Notes: generated by a model from the sequence alone, not told the origin. Shown: positions 35,701-49,323, numbered from the stretch's first letter. The stretch: DNA of 64,000 bases from Ceratodon purpureus (GCA_014871385.1 CM026430.1:4071040-4135039); one strand, 5' to 3'. Translations and numbers: made by a program.

Positions 35701-36455
35701 GGAGGTGTTCAGGTTCGCTGTGCGAGCTGTGCCTCAGGTTGTGGAAGGAGCATTACAGGAGGCTGGCCTCTCGTCAGAAAATATAGACTGGTTGCTTCTT
35801 CACCAGGTATGTGGTTTCCTACCACGGTAGTCAAACCCAACATATGAATATCGAAAACGACCAGGGAGTCCAAGCAGTCCATGTCTTACAAATTGCTTAG
35901 ACTGTCTTTGTTTACTCCAATTTTATTGGTACAGGGGTTACATCATATACAGTGTTGTGGACGAGAGTATTAATGAGAGGCCAGAGTAATTTTCATTTTC
36001 CATGTTTATAATGGCACTTTTTGACCACCTTGGAAAGTGTAAAGCCGCTAACAACCACTTTTGACCAGATTGTTGCGGGCCATAGTAGTTTCTCACTCAC
36101 AACAACTCCCCACCTACTTTACATGGTGTAAAGCGAAGGCTATTATAGTTCTATATGCTTCTAGTGGTAGGATTTAGATGATTCATCCATTCTGCTCATG
36201 AGCCTGAACAGAAGGTTTCTGTCCCTCTTGCAGGCCAACCAAAGGATTCTTGATTCTGTGTCTGACCGGCTTCACATACCAGCGGAGAAAGTGATCTCTA
36301 ACCTTGCCAATTACGGAAACACCAGTGCAGCTTCCATACCATTAGCTTTAGATGAAGCTGTTCGAAGCGGTAAGGTAAAGGCTGGTGATGTTGTTGCTAC
36401 GGCAGGATTTGGGGCAGGCCTTACATGGGGATCAGCTATCGTTAAATGGGGTTAG
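32794..36455 (+). CDS. KASIII: Plastid 3-oxoacyl-[ACP] synthase III (KASIII)
   Basis: Catalyses the first condensation of plastid type II fatty-acid synthesis (acetyl-CoA with malonyl-ACP). Nine exons give 395 residues: 32794-32860, 33045-33144, 33546-33694, 33890-34026, 34400-34502, 34818-34936, 35189-35253, 35581-35806, 36234-36455; all introns are GT-AG and phases agree. The first 60 or so residues are Ala/Ser/Arg-rich and look like a chloroplast transit peptide. The mature part starts near [16 protein letters not shown]. The catalytic triad is visible: Cys170 in TAACSGF, His321 in LLLHQANQR and Asn351 in NYGNTSAAS, with the 30-residue His-Asn spacing of FabH. Other family blocks are [27 protein letters not shown] and [10 protein letters not shown]. 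The first exon joins are less certain than the rest because transit peptides are not conserved. Confidence 0.93.
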
Positions 36456-39400
36456 ATCCCACCTTGTTGATTAACAACACTCGTCCTTTTCTCGCAATTG
36501 ATTATTGCCACATTGAGTAGAGAATAGTAGAATTTAGCCCAATCTTATTTAATTGTAACAAAGCATGATTCTCTTCAAGTGAGGTTTTTTCTTGGTTTTA
36601 AATTACTAGAGAGAACAATGATAACCTGGCAATGGTAGAAACCTGGGTTGTCAGATGGAAATACCGGTAGCAAAACACCTAAAAATCCACCAGACAACAG
36701 AATGTCTGTGTCTCCCTGAGATGCCATACCACCGGGTTGAGAGATAGTATATTACAGGACTCAGATAAAATACACATGGTAGCGTGGTACAGCTGACGTG
36801 TTCTAGTGTAGATGTGGACTATAGCAACTCAAGATTTTAGGTTTTACTGGTAGCCTGGTGATCCGCTGGTGTTGTACTCCTGATTTCAGTAGGTAATGGA
36901 GTAGAGGCTATGTGCATAACTAATGCGGCACGGTCCTCTGAACTGGTTACTTCCAACAGGTTATTTCCAATTTTGACATTGGTTTTGTAAATGTTCCATT
37001 GTGGTTTTACTATTGGCAATTGGATATAATACCGTCTTCTGATTCTCTATTATCTCAGCATGGAAGTTTTGTCATTTTGTTCGCATGATCCTTTACAGCA
37101 GCAGAAGTATAGCCTCTTAGTGGACTCACAGTCTAGTTTCTACTTATGTTCCAGTGCTTTATCAGTTTGTAATGCCCATCTTCAGAATAGGAGGTAAGAA
37201 ATTAGAATGTTTTGCTTCTGCACTTGCCAGCTTCTTATCTGTGAACAACCCAATGGGCGTAACACAATCGAAAGTATTCAAGCAAAACTGTATCAACCGT
37301 TTTGTCAGTCTCTATAACCTGTCGACTGCGGGGAGCTTGCTAAATTTAATTGTGACTTATCAATGCTGTAGAAGTGTAGATAGTTTTGCTTCAAGCTCAC
37401 AAAGTTTGAGTTTCTTAGCAAAGGTAGGCTCTAAGCATAGAATACAAGTTTGCCTTAACGTTGTATCTCTATTTTTGTCAGGTGTGCTTCATCTAAGTAA
37501 GCTACTTCAAGTGCCTCTCGTGCTTTTGTGAACAGCAGATACACCCTTGACTTCGGTATTTTAATTCTGAATGTCAATACTTACATCCAACTACTCCCAC
37601 CAGGTAATGTGACCTTGAACACATACTAACAATGCATCTCAATGTGGTCTGGTGCTGATGTGTTTCAGTTTGTCTCATCTACGATGTCCTGCACGAGGAT
37701 GCTGATGAGCTTTCACTGTTAGGCGTGGAAAGAGCTCCAAGATTTTGAGCTTTTCAGCTCTACAACTGTCATTGGATGTGCAGTCTCCTAAATTATAATG
37801 TCCATGTAAGCGTGGTTGCCGAGGATTTCTTTTCATAAAGAATGGGCCTCTAGCACAATTTATGTAGCACAAACCTCCACTAATTTTGAGCTCCTGTTGC
37901 CTGGAGGAAAGTTCTAGACAGGCTCTTGGAACAAGGTCCTTGCAACTTTTGCATATCACTTTAGCTATGGAAGATAATCCAGGGCCTTTGTCTCATATGG
38001 GTAGTCTACAGACAGTTGTTGTGAGTGGGTATTGTAAAATTGCTCTATATTTTTTGGATTAGGTTAATCTAGTTGTACTGTATATCACATTCTCTGGGAG
38101 GCGATGTGTTCTTCTGGGAGAATAAAGTAAAGTTTAGATGCCACCTTTTGTAAGATGCTCTAACCAGCGTTTAAATTATTGGCAAGTTTTTGCCGGAAAC
38201 CTAGTGGCTACTTCAACATTGGAAAAAATGAGTAAAAAAATGAATGAAGTTGCCAAAGTGATCTTCTAAGAAATTAAGTGAAGTCGCCATTGTTTGGATG
38301 AAAGTGCTTTGTAATAGAGAATTTTAAAGATGAGTATGTTTAAATGGATGAATCTATACATTCTTTTCTCACTCCGATTCATTCCGAGGGGCGTGTTGTG
38401 CTACCTATGGAAAAACAAAAAATAAATGTTGGCTCCAACCATTTTGCACAAACTCACTGGAAATTGTCTAGAGCCGAGGTTCAAGAGGGGGTGGGAGGGG
38501 TGGGACAAATCTTTGCCCCTATTATTATGTTTGAGCGGGACCCCTCTTGATCTCAAGAGAACCTCTATAGAATAATTTAGAACATGTTGCCTTGAATTTA
38601 GTATTTATTTTTATTTTTATTTTTTTTAATTAATTTTATTTTAAAAAAAACCCTAAGATGCCAAAATGGGGAGGGCCAGTAAAATGGACACAATTGAACC
38701 TATCCGAATCATGCTTGTTCGGGGAGAAATAAAGAGACCCAAATTACTGATTGATGAGAGAATTTTACACCTTCTAGATGGTATGAGTCTGTGATGGCAA
38801 TGGCGGCATGGCCAATAAGGTCAAGCTTTGGTCATTCCAATTTATGCTCAGACTGTTAACAGTGGATTTGTGGAATTTTCAATGTGAAAATGTTGGTGTG
38901 GCGTTTGTACCTTGCAGACGTACAGAATCGGAAATCTTGAAGAATTTCAATATGGTAGGTTAGAAGTTGTTCAAAAAAATGGTTGTTTTTGCAGTTTGAA
39001 TAGGGCAATTGATGCATTCCCAGAACGAATTTGAAGGAAGTACTTGCTACTGACCTCTAATATGAGTAAGATATGAGTATGTCTTTTGTGCCAATGACAA
39101 CTTGGATATCAAATGTATTTATAGGCATCCTTTTTAATGCCTTCACATCTCCACCAAATCTAATTGATGCATTTGCCATTTGGCATGTTGTACCGTAGAT
39201 TCAGAAATGAGGCAAAGGGTCGGCACTTCATGATCTGAGTTCTTGGTCAGATCATAGAAGATTTTGGAGAACATGATCATGAAGTGTTCTAAAGATACAT
39301 AAATTCTAATATAATCCAAAAGAATCTAAATATATTAAATTTATAACTTTCAATGACTTTACTATAACTACATTGAAAATAATCAAATTATATGTCTATT

Positions 39401-40839
39401 TCAAGCATTGATGATGTACATATTCAACATTGCATGCATGATATAGAAATTGCAACAAAGACAATCAAAACGACAACTTTAATAAAGACCTTTAATAGTA
39501 TGATAAAAATAGGTCAATGCCATTGAATCAATTCAAGAATTAAAACATTAAATACTTATTGCAAAGTTATTAAAATCATTATTCTTTTTTTATATATTAC
39601 TTATCATGTATAAAATTTCAATTTTAAATTAATAAGTACTAATGTTTAAATACATATACATATATATACATATAGATTTCAAAATATGTATTTTATATAT
39701 TGTATATAATTCCAATGCAATATTGATATTGAAAGATAGAAACTTGAATGAATGATTTTTAAATTTTTGTTTTATATTAATATTTAAAAAATTATTGCAT
39801 AAATTAAAATAAGACAATTTATGTATATATGCCCATCAAACTCAAGCGCTCTTGCATGAAATCCTCGATGAAGTTTAATTTAGTAAATTTAAAAATCATT
39901 CAACCTTTTTATCATTTAAAAATTTGCTATCGTCTTACTAAATAATCTATAGATGCTCGTTTTATATCTTTTAACACAATATGTGTTTTATGTCTTTTTA
40001 CAAAATGGGAATTTTAGAACTTGCTCATTTCCTTTCTCATTGAATTCAAAATAATTTAAGATCACTTCAAATTGAGTTTTATTTATTTATTTTAAATTTA
40101 AATTTTTATGGAACGTGAAAATAAAATAAAAAATCAATGAATAAGTACATCACCACATTGATAAATTTGATGTTTTTTTGACATAATATGAAGTTTAATG
40201 TGCGTTCATATATTTTTTAATTATGAAAACTTTAAAATTTTAAAAGCTTAAAATCTCAAGATATTATGATTTTTTTAAATCATAACTACTATATTCAATG
40301 CAAAAATTGATGATAAAAATTATGTATTTTTTTAATTTGTTGTTTGGAATTGTAGTGAATAGATATATTCTTCACAAGAACAACGCTTGATCAAGTGCAG
40401 ATTTTATATCTAGAATAAACTGAAGTGAATCAAATTTGTTATGCAAGTCATTGATTTTTAGAGAACATATGAAATAAATAATTTACTTATTAAAACCCAT
40501 TACACAAATTTGTTTGAATTGGCAATAATGACAACAATAGTTTGAGTGCCTAGTAGTCCTAAACGGATGCTTCTAATTATAATAATAAGATGTGATGACG
40601 TAAGATCTTTTCGTACTATATTAATAACTTACAGTAGTTATAATAAAATCTCAAGCGGTCCATTAGTTGTTTTTGCCAAAACTTTATGTCCATAAAAGAT
40701 CAAAATTCATTTTATATTCATGTATGTGTGAAAAAATATATGCAAGTATTCCTCCAATCAATTTTTCTTTATCAACATTACAACATCTCTACTATTGATA
40801 TATCATTTGTAACCTTGGATATTTTTAAAACCAAATTTG

Positions 40840-41000
40840 GATTTTGGAGTTAAGTAAAGCAATAAAAAGTAATGTATTGGTAATAAAATTTGAGAGGATG
40901 AATTTTTTTTTGCAAACTAATGGAGTGAATTTTTTGATGAATGTACAATTTTTTGGGAATTTTTCATCAACATATCCGTTTTCTCTTCAAATTGTGTGAA
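40840..41000 (+). repeat. Dispersed repeat A, copy 1
   Basis: Diverged direct copy of about 50650-50815. Shared landmarks in order are TTTGGAGTTAAG or TTTGGGTTAGATGAAG, AATAAAA, TTTGAGRRGA, GCAAACTAATGGAGTGAATTTT (diverged in the partner), GATGAATGTACAATTTTTTGGGA and CATCAACAT. Confidence 0.55.
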
Positions 41001-41999
41001 TTTTTGATTTCAATGTATTCTTAATCAAATTTGTACTCAAATTACCAATTTATCTAAGTTGGAATATATATAAGTTTTACAAGGCCAAGCTTCAAAGTTT
41101 GACCAAACCAAAGTTGTTGAAATCAAATTCAGCCTATTTTTATTTTTACAATATCACAATGAAGAGATATCAACGGTTCTATTTTGATATATGAATATTA
41201 TATTAATCTGATTTTAAGATTTTAAAGCTAAATGTGCTAAAAAAATGCTTAGATTGAGATGTATCAAAGTTGAAGTAAGAGAAAGTCAGATTTGGCAATT
41301 TTGCTCAAAAACACCAAAGAACTACAAGGGTTAAACCATTGAAGGAAAGAAAATCACAATTTTCAAATCCATATAAAAAACATTATGAATAATTCTTTCA
41401 TGGTACAATTTCATAGATTTAAGGATTTTATTCAATTAGACTCAAATAGATCTTCTTGGCAAGATGTTTATTGATTGTAGCATGATCAATGATGAATATA
41501 GACAAAAGGATTTTTTTTATCAATGAAAACATGTCAAATTTATGTAGTGATATTATATTGGAAGAAACATCTTATAACACAATCTTATTACTCAACTATC
41601 TAACTATAGAATGCAACTGTGATAAAAATGACGTAATACTTTTTTCATACTAATTTCCAATTCAAGGTTTTGCTTTATTCTAAAATTAGTCCAATTTATC
41701 TTTACTATTGCAACTACCACTTAAAAAATTAACTAGTATAGAACTTTGATCTCTATTGAAAGACAAACGTGAGAAAGGCTAGCGTAAAAGGCCAATGTAA
41801 AAAAGGACATAAGGTCAATATGTGAAAACTGCATATAGAGATTATCACAAAATAGAAGCATCTAATTCCATTACTTTTGTAGCTTTTTGGTTGAAAATTT
41901 GTGGAAGAAAGCTTGGAAAAATTACTCAGACATCCAACAAACAAATAACATTTCAAGGGGAAGAAATTACATTAACATCTAAAGTCGAAAGGCCTCATA

Positions 42000-42620
42000 A
42001 TTGCTCAAAACCTCCAAAATTGGCCTTTCTCAATACAAAGTGTAATTTTTAAAGTTTTGATGTAATTTTTAGGAGAAATAATCGTAGGATCTAGTACCTT
42101 ACTTGTACATGTATGTGTACCTAAAATACTAGATTCAAAATCCTTACCGTTTGTGAGATCGTAATTTTTAAAGTTGAAAAATTATTTTTTTTCCTTAGAT
42201 AAAATGGGTTTGAAGTTTTTTGGAAGCCAAAAAAATTAATTTCAAAAGTAAATTTGACTTGAGGCTCTTCGAATTCTTGTTCTTAGGTTAGGAATATGAC
42301 CATGAGTTTTAGACCGTCCTAAACCTAAAGAAATGCTTGATTTTTCACATGGGATATGGTGATATTTGAATATAAAGGCCGGTCTTAGATAGTAAAAAAA
42401 AGCATATGGAGAAATATTGGATTGAAAATCCGAGTAGTAAGGTATGCTTTAAAATGTTATTTACACGTAATGTACAACAAACAAAACCTAAAAAAAATTA
42501 AAATCTCAATTTTTGGTGAATTTTAGAAGACTTTGTAATCTTCTTAATTTTCGGCAGATTTTTAGGATAAATGAACATGTCCGTATTTTTTTGCAAATTT
42601 TAGCATGCCTTAATAGTGTT
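42000..42620 (+). repeat. Dispersed repeat B, copy 1
   Basis: Diverged counterpart of about 63380-63860. Shared landmarks in order are AAAGTTGAA, GAGGCTCTTCGAATTCTTG or GAGCCTCTTTAGATTCTTG, TAGGTTAGG or AGGTGAGTTAGG, AAGGCCGG, AGCATATG and GGATTGAAAATCC. Confidence 0.55.
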
Positions 42621-43560
42621 TTCAAACTTTGAAAATGAACATCTACTAAAGTATGAGAAAATATGAAGCATGAATTATCTTCTTACAATTTGCCAAAGAT
42701 ACAACTTCACGCAATCTAAATTTACTAATTAGGAGCTTGCCCAAAGTCAAATTGATCACAGTCTGGTTGATTTCCACTTTAGAGGATAATCCCACTCTTA
42801 TTTTATTTTAAATAAATTCTTAAAATTATGTATAGATAAAGTCTACTAAAATATCCAATATACTACAAAAACAACAAACAAGTGAACCAAAAACCAAGGA
42901 GGAGTCTTATAATTTGAGCTGCTTCCATGTTGATTTGAGGTACTTCCATGTTGCCACTTGTTCATATACTCTACTCCCACTTCCTGGTGCACCCAAACTC
43001 AGCAATTGGTCCATCCCAGTTTGATGCTCCTACCCTACAATAAAAAACAATTCAGAAGCAATTCTCTCACACAAAAACCGCCCCATGAACATATCCCACA
43101 CGATTGCTTGGAAAGACACAACACATCCAACCGCCCAACCCCCAAACCCACAAACACAAGCACCTCGCCAAAGACCTGCAGCATGGAATCCATTCCTTAT
43201 TATATGTTAAGCTATGGAATCTTTTACTTTTAAAAAAGCAAGAGAAGCTTTTACTTTAAAAAAAGAACCCAATTTCAAACCCATGAACGGCACTCGGCAC
43301 CCAACACACAGTCACGTTACACAGCATGGGGCCCACATGCACCCGTGGCACATACGCTGCCATGTGGATCAATCAATGCCCGGATATCTATCCGGATGTC
43401 AAGATTTCGCTTATCAGGATAGATTAGAATATTCATTGCGGACTGCCCCCGCTTCAGACTTTTCCAGACGCTCAAAGAGTAGAGGGACGAATCGGAGGGC
43501 GCCGCATAATGTTCCCAGGCTCTCTAAAGAGCCACCGGGAGATACCCGCCACATATACGA

Positions 43561-44021
43561 TTCTCAACCCAGTTTCTCCCCGGGTGTCAATCAGGAAACG
43601 TATTGGCTCTTTTGTATTCGCCTCTTGGTCAGGTTAGGGGTGCACACCCGAAAACCCGTCACTGTATCCAAAAACCAACATGCTCTCTACATTCCCCGGG
43701 CCTCACAGAAGTAAATGTAGGCCCTTCCTAGATAGCACCCGCTTTTGCGTCCAGTAACCGTTTATGGTATGCTTTGGTTGATATTGAGCCGACGGCTCAA
43801 TAGCAGCTGCATGCCATAAACGGTTACCATACCCAAAAGCGGGCGCTATCTAGGAATGGACTACATTTACTTCTGTGAGGCCCGGGGAATGTAGAGAGCA
43901 TGTTGGTTTTTGGATACAGTGACGGGTTTTCGGGTGTGCACCCCTAACCTGACCAAGAGGCGAATACAAAAGAGCCAATACGTTTCCTGATTGACACCCG
44001 GGGACAGACCCTGGTTGAGAA
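43561..44021. repeat. 461-bp long foldback (inverted repeat)
   Basis: The left arm (43561-43785) and right arm (43800-44021) are reverse complements with few mismatches over about 200 bp, including ACCTGACCAAGAGGCGAATA and GTGACGGGTTTTCGG. The centre is a small palindrome, TTGAGCCGACGGCTCAA. The outer ends read TTCTCAACCC and GGTTGAGAA. No target duplication is obvious. It lies about 110 bp upstream of a TATA box. It could be a foldback or MITE-like transposon or a segmental inverted duplication. Confidence 0.85.
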
Positions 44022-44129
44022 CCGGGGAGAGGGCGTGGGGGGCACCTGGGGAGGGCCGGAAGCGGGAAGGCGGAAGCGCTCACGAGGCCGGAGACATGGC
44101 TTCCTCGTGAGGATTTCCACAGTGCACTC

Positions 44130-44139
44130 TCTTTTATAA
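44130..44139 (+). promoter_or_regulatory. TATA box of the MTP gene
   Basis: TTTTATAATC in the context CTCTCTTTTATAATCTTCTCAAG. A C/T-rich leader starts about 25-35 bp downstream. The coding start is 1.5 kb further on, so a 5' UTR intron is needed; its acceptor is the tttcag at 45658-45663. Confidence 0.5.
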
Positions 44140-45665
44140 TCTTCTCAAGACAAACTCCTCCTCCATCGCCACTCCGACACCTCCAGATTGCGCCCAGATT
44201 CTTTCATCTCGCCCAAAATTTGCGACCTCACATCATACACTCGCTCACCCAATCGCCAGAGCTCCAGTCCCTTCCGAGGTGGGTTGTGGGTTTCTGCAGA
44301 TCACTGCACCTCAGTGCACACTCTGGGGGATTGCCCCCTTTTCGCAGTGGTGAATTCCTTGAGTTCGTGGGAATTCGAAGCAGTTTTTTGTGGATTTTTC
44401 GGATTTTTTTTCGGATTTATGTGAGTTTTTTGGGTTTTTTTGGTTTTTTTGGTGGGTTTTCTGGGTTGGTGAAGTTTTGGTGAAGTTGTGGTGAAGGTTT
44501 GGAGAGATGGGCCGTATATTGCGAGTGGTGAGGGGGTGAGAGATTTGAGAGGAAGATGAGGAGAGAGACGAAGTGCAAATTGGTGAGAAAAGGTTAACTG
44601 AATGTTCGAGTTGGCATCTGTTCGCTACGCTTCAGCAAACAGGAAGCTCGTCCGCTTGTTAGTTTTGTCTGGACACAGCCGCAGAGCGAGCGTACCCTTG
44701 CATTGCATTGTCGTCTGTGCCAGTGTCGTGATCTCGTTGAGCTCACATTCCGGGGCAGTCAGGTGACAGCTCTGTTACGAGTTTCCTACCCTGTCTTATT
44801 AGAGCTTGTACTCACTTCCCGTCCCGAGAATCCACGTTCCATGCCCCTACGATTTCGCTGGCGGTACTGCAGTTGCGCTTGGACCCATGGACGAAATGAC
44901 CGCCCAGAAGCTCCACTCATCACTTTGTCAGCGCTCGTTTTCTGTCGTTTCAGAGATAGATTGATAGATTGACGGCGCTGGGTGACCAGCCCCAGCAGTG
45001 GTCGATGCTGACCCCTTTCGTTTCCCGTGTTGTTGAGAGAGACTGAGGAGGCGTGAGTTTTTTAGTTTATTGGTGTGAGTGCTTCCTCGTAGTTAGATGT
45101 TGTTGTGGGTACGTGTATCGTCTGTTTGTACTTTCACTTAGTAGGTTTTAGTCTACCAGTTTCGTCATTGAATGATGGGGATTGCGACTTTCTCCTTAGG
45201 TATGCTTTTGGGTTTCCAATTTGGGGAATAGTTTATGTTTACTGAGGAAGTGTTTTGTTTTTTTTTCCCCCTCTTAGTCGCTTCTATGGTTATTGGGCAT
45301 GGGATTGTACAGTTTTTCTGGGGATGTGTGTCCTCTTCTGGGTGGTGATGTGATCCTTTTTCATTTTGAAAGTAGGGTTAAGTGTCTACTTGCACCGTGT
45401 GTTGTAGGTTTTTTTTTGGGTGATGAAATTGCATGGAAGTGGAAGGGCTTTGCTGGTTGTTTGATCAGTATTGTAGCTTATTTGGAAAAGGAATGTGAAC
45501 TTTTGTGATCGGTTGTTCGTGGAAGTTGTGGTTGGTGTTTGAACATCTGGGTGAGAGCGAGATTTGTGAACAGTGTAGAATGATCTTACCGACACAATTT
45601 TTGGAGCAGATCAGAAGTTCGACAGTTTTTGCTATTCATGTGCGGGACGCTTGTGCGTTTCAGCG

Positions 45666-47861
45666 ATGGAGACAAGATTGGATATGGCGGAGGAAGGCAC
45701 AGCCATGGAGGCGCTGTTGGGGGGTGACAGCAATGCGGACAGGACATGGCGGTTGAATGTGGATTCGTTTCGCTTGCCGGAGCATCAGCCGTCCGAGTCA
45801 CCAAGGACTATTGCGGCGGATTGCATGAAAAAATTCAGTACGTATCACGATTCTTGAGTTTTTTTACAGTTTATTGGACAAGCCGAGTTGAATCAATTCT
45901 GAAGTTGGTTGAACTTTCAATCTTTAGTGCTATGCTTCGATGTCACCCCTAACAGAGTAGGCCTCTATCTGCAGGTGCTGAAAAAGGTATCGATGAATAC
46001 TACAGACAGCAGGAGGAAATGCTGGAAGGGTTTGTGGAAATGGACTCTATTGCAGAGCGAGGGTACGTCCACACCACCACGCAAGTGAGTCCTCTGAGGC
46101 AAATTGACCTTTGAACAGTTTAATCAGTTTCACTCGTTTCAAGCTCATGATCATTTTTGAGGGCTACTCATGAAATCATCATTTTGAGGAGTGTTCTGGA
46201 AATTTCATGATCAGAATTGGAGCCTCTCTGAGTTCGATATCACACAAGTTTGTGTTACTTGTTACAACAAGCTTGAATGCTAAGTTGTTTGACATTTGCA
46301 TTGTAGGAAGAGCGAGAGATCACGAAACGAGGGGAGAGGTTTGCCATCCAGATTTCAAATATTGCCAACTTGGTGATCTTCGCAGCCAAAGTCTATGCCT
46401 GTGTGAAGAGTGGTTCTTTGGCTATTATTGCTTCGACTTTGGACTCGTTGCTAGACCTGCTTTCCGGCTTCATTCTTTGGTTTACGGCAATCTCAATGCG
46501 CAAGCAGAACCCTTATCTCTATCCGATTGGCAAGAAGCGGATGCAACCTCTGGTACGTATATTAATGCATATATATATTGGGGGGTGAATATATATACAT
46601 GAATAGTCCCGCACGATATTACCATCATGATTTAAGTTCTGTGACTGGGTATCGAAAATTACGGAGAGATCAAAGCCGGAAGGGCCTCTAAATTTATTTT
46701 CTACCGTGAAGGGACATTGTCTAAGAATTAGTGACCTAGCAACACTTGATTCTACATGGAAGACGTTGTTAAAGTTTTTCCGGCTGTTTCTACAGGGAAT
46801 TCTGGTTTTTGCGTCAGTAATGGCAACACTTGGCCTTCAAATTATTTTGGAGTCTGTTCGGACACTGATCTCGAAGGTACATCCATATATTATTCCGAAT
46901 AGACTCGGGCTTATGCTCCCGTTGCGGTTTTGAAATTGCACCCTAAACGTATGTGTCCTCATTTATGTGGTTACCAGAATTTCTGAGGAGATTTACTTTC
47001 TTTCAGCTGTTAACTCTAAATATTGTCCGAGTGTTTTGAGAATTCTTACCGAAAACTTGAACTTGTGGTTGAGCAGGAACACACGCTTTCTCTATCTGAA
47101 TCCAGAAACTGGGTGGTTGGAATCATGCTGGGGACAACAGTCGTGAAGTTCATGCTCATGGTCTACTGCCGACTGTTCAGTAATGAGATCGTGAGGGCTT
47201 ATGCGCAAGATCACCTCTTTGATGTCGTTACCAATATGATTGGTCTGATCGCAGCAGTTTTGGCCAGTATATTTGCTTGGTGGCTGGATCCTGCAGGCGC
47301 CATTGTGGTATGTCCACAGATTACAATTGTCATGTCGATTATGCTGAATATTTCATAAGTCAACATCATTTGTTTCGAAAGTGTTTTATTCTTTAGGAGC
47401 TGGTTTCACTTATGAGCTACTGAATTGATGAGAGATACCTTGTAGCTTATAATGTATAGTCTGCACATTAGATCGAAGTGTTCCATTCCTGATCCCATTA
47501 TTGTGGGTACATGCAGCTGGCGCTCTACACCATGCGGACGTGGTCATTGACAGTGCTAGAGAATGTGAATGCATTGGTCAGTCGAACAGCATCTCCGGAT
47601 TTTCTACGGAAGATGACGTACCTGTGCTGGAATCATCACAAGGAGATCCGCCAAATCGACACCGTCCGTGCCTACACGTTTGGCTCCCATTACTTTGCAG
47701 AGGTCGATATTGTGTTGCCAGCAGATATGCCTCTGCAGCAAGCTCACGACATTGGTGAATCACTGCAAGACAAACTTGAGTCTCTACCAGAAATCGAGCG
47801 AGCATTTGTACACCTGGACTACGAAGTCACGCATCGGCCCGAGCATGCCTACAAGGAGTAG
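45666..47861 (+). CDS. MTP11: Mn-type cation diffusion facilitator, MTP11-like
   Basis: A membrane antiporter that loads manganese into an endomembrane compartment in exchange for protons; MTP11 of other plants is Golgi or prevacuolar. Six coding exons give 394 residues, the same length as Arabidopsis MTP11: 45666-45837, 45975-46084, 46307-46552, 46796-46876, 47077-47307, 47517-47861, all GT-AG. The Mn-CDF signatures DxxxD are present: D140-SLL-D144 in the second and D248-HLF-D252 in the fifth membrane segment. Conserved blocks include [46 protein letters not shown] and a cytosolic C-terminal CDF domain ([19 protein letters not shown]). Residues 1-90 are the variable cytosolic N-terminus. The ATG at 45666 follows a 5' UTR intron acceptor by two bases. 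The MTP11 label rests on similarity by eye; MTP9 and MTP10 are close alternatives. Confidence 0.92.
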
Positions 47862-48823
47862 CGACGCTGCATTGTTCGCATTGTTTCAGAATTCGAGCCT
47901 AAGGTTGGAGACAAGGAAGTAAGGAGGAGCTGATCTTCACTGAGTCGGTTGCTTGACAGTTGAAGTCCAACAACATTTGTCTTGTGACTTGAAACCAGGC
48001 TTGGGAGTTAGTACATTGTCAGACTTAAACTTTCATAACCCAACCGTAGCATGTCGTGTCACCGACTGGAAGCTGTCGTAGATATGTATTTCAGGTTCGT
48101 GATCAAGAATGCTAGATCTGTTACCACATTGGAATAGAAATCCGGGTTGCTCACGAAGAGCACGCCAGAGTGGGAATCGGAGAGAGTGAGCGTCGGTCTG
48201 CTGCTGATCGGGCTGTCGAATGTATGATTTGAATGTCATTTTGATGGAAATGATGTGATCAGAATGTCATAGTATAGCCGGATGTTTTTCTTACTCAGAA
48301 AGTAAACAATCAATACAACTTCTCATGTATATCACATGGTATTGTTTCGGATCTATATTGAAGATTGAATCACAGGAATGATCACTTAATTTCTGCTATG
48401 GAATTTTTTGGAAAGTTTCTGGATAGCTCTCGCCGAAGAATTGGGTTAATGCCAGGTTTTAGACCTGGCATTTGAGGTGTAAATCAGACTCATGTCAGCA
48501 AACTTGCCATTCTAATGCTAAGAAGCCATGCATCTTAGCGTCGTGTAAACTCGTCTGAATTTGTTGGAAAGTATCGTGTTGCCGAAGTCTCATGAAATAT
48601 TAGTATCCTTTGCAGCATGTTTCTTGTGAGGCGTGACCACAATAGGTGTGCAACTGAAATAATGTACTTTACAGTTTCGTGTCTAATATCGGTGTGTCTT
48701 TGTGCGTTGCAATGTCGGCGTGTGAACATATTACAGCATGAAAATACCATAAACTGTGAATGACTCTCCACTCCTTTCCTAAACTACAACTGGAATAATC
48801 AAGAATATGATCATAAACCACTC
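47862..48823. other. MTP 3' UTR and intergenic sequence
   Basis: Likely 3' UTR after the stop at 47861. A short hairpin, GCCAGGTTTTAGACCTGGC, lies near 48450-48470. No further gene is seen. Confidence 0.45.
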
Positions 48824-48826
48824 TAA

Positions 48827-49323
48827 GAGCATCCCCAATAGCACACTATAATATCTTTTGACTGACCTAAAACTAGACATTGAAATTACCATAATTAGAA
48901 GCGCATTAAAATAAACGTGAGATATTTCTTAAGAAAAAAAAATTGTAAAAATTTGACAAAGGTGAAATGTCCCATTGAAAATACCACATTTTCAAAATTT
49001 AGAGGGAGTGCACCAAATCTTGCTTAAAAATGGAAAGATCCACCCACACTCCCTCTATATTTCAGAAAATGTAGAGGGAGTGTGGGTGGATCTTTCCATT
49101 TTTAAGCAAGATTTGGTGCACTCCCTCTAAATTTTGAAAATGTGGTATTTTCAATGAGGGATTTCACCTTTGTCAAATTTTTGCAATTTTTTTTTCTTAA
49201 GAAATATCTCACGTTTATTTTAATGCGCTTCTAATGATGGTAATTTCAAAGTCTAATTTTAGGTCAGTCAAAAGATAGATTTGGTTTAGAGGGAGGCTTT
49301 TTAGTGTGCTATTGGGGATGCTC
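48827..49323. mobile_element. PIF/Harbinger-type MITE (497 bp foldback)
   Basis: The termini are GAGCATCCCCAATAGCACACTA and its inverse, with a TAA target duplication on both sides (48824-48826 and 49324-49326). The arms are complementary almost to the centre near 49065, for example GGAGTGTGGGTGGATCTTTCC against GGAAAGATCCACCCACACTCC. There is no coding capacity. The 3-bp TAA duplication and the GAGCATC terminus are the hallmarks of Harbinger MITEs. The high arm identity implies recent activity. Confidence 0.9.

Larger units (their letters stand above)
36456..43560. other. Long intergenic stretch without a supported gene
   Basis: 36.5-38.5 kb has balanced composition and may hold the KASIII 3' UTR and decayed sequence; the 125-residue frame at 37154-37531 has no coding character that I trust. 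38.6-42.9 kb is AT-rich, with two dispersed-repeat copies (about 40840-41000 and 42000-42620). 43.2-43.55 kb turns GC-richer toward the foldback. Confidence 0.45.
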
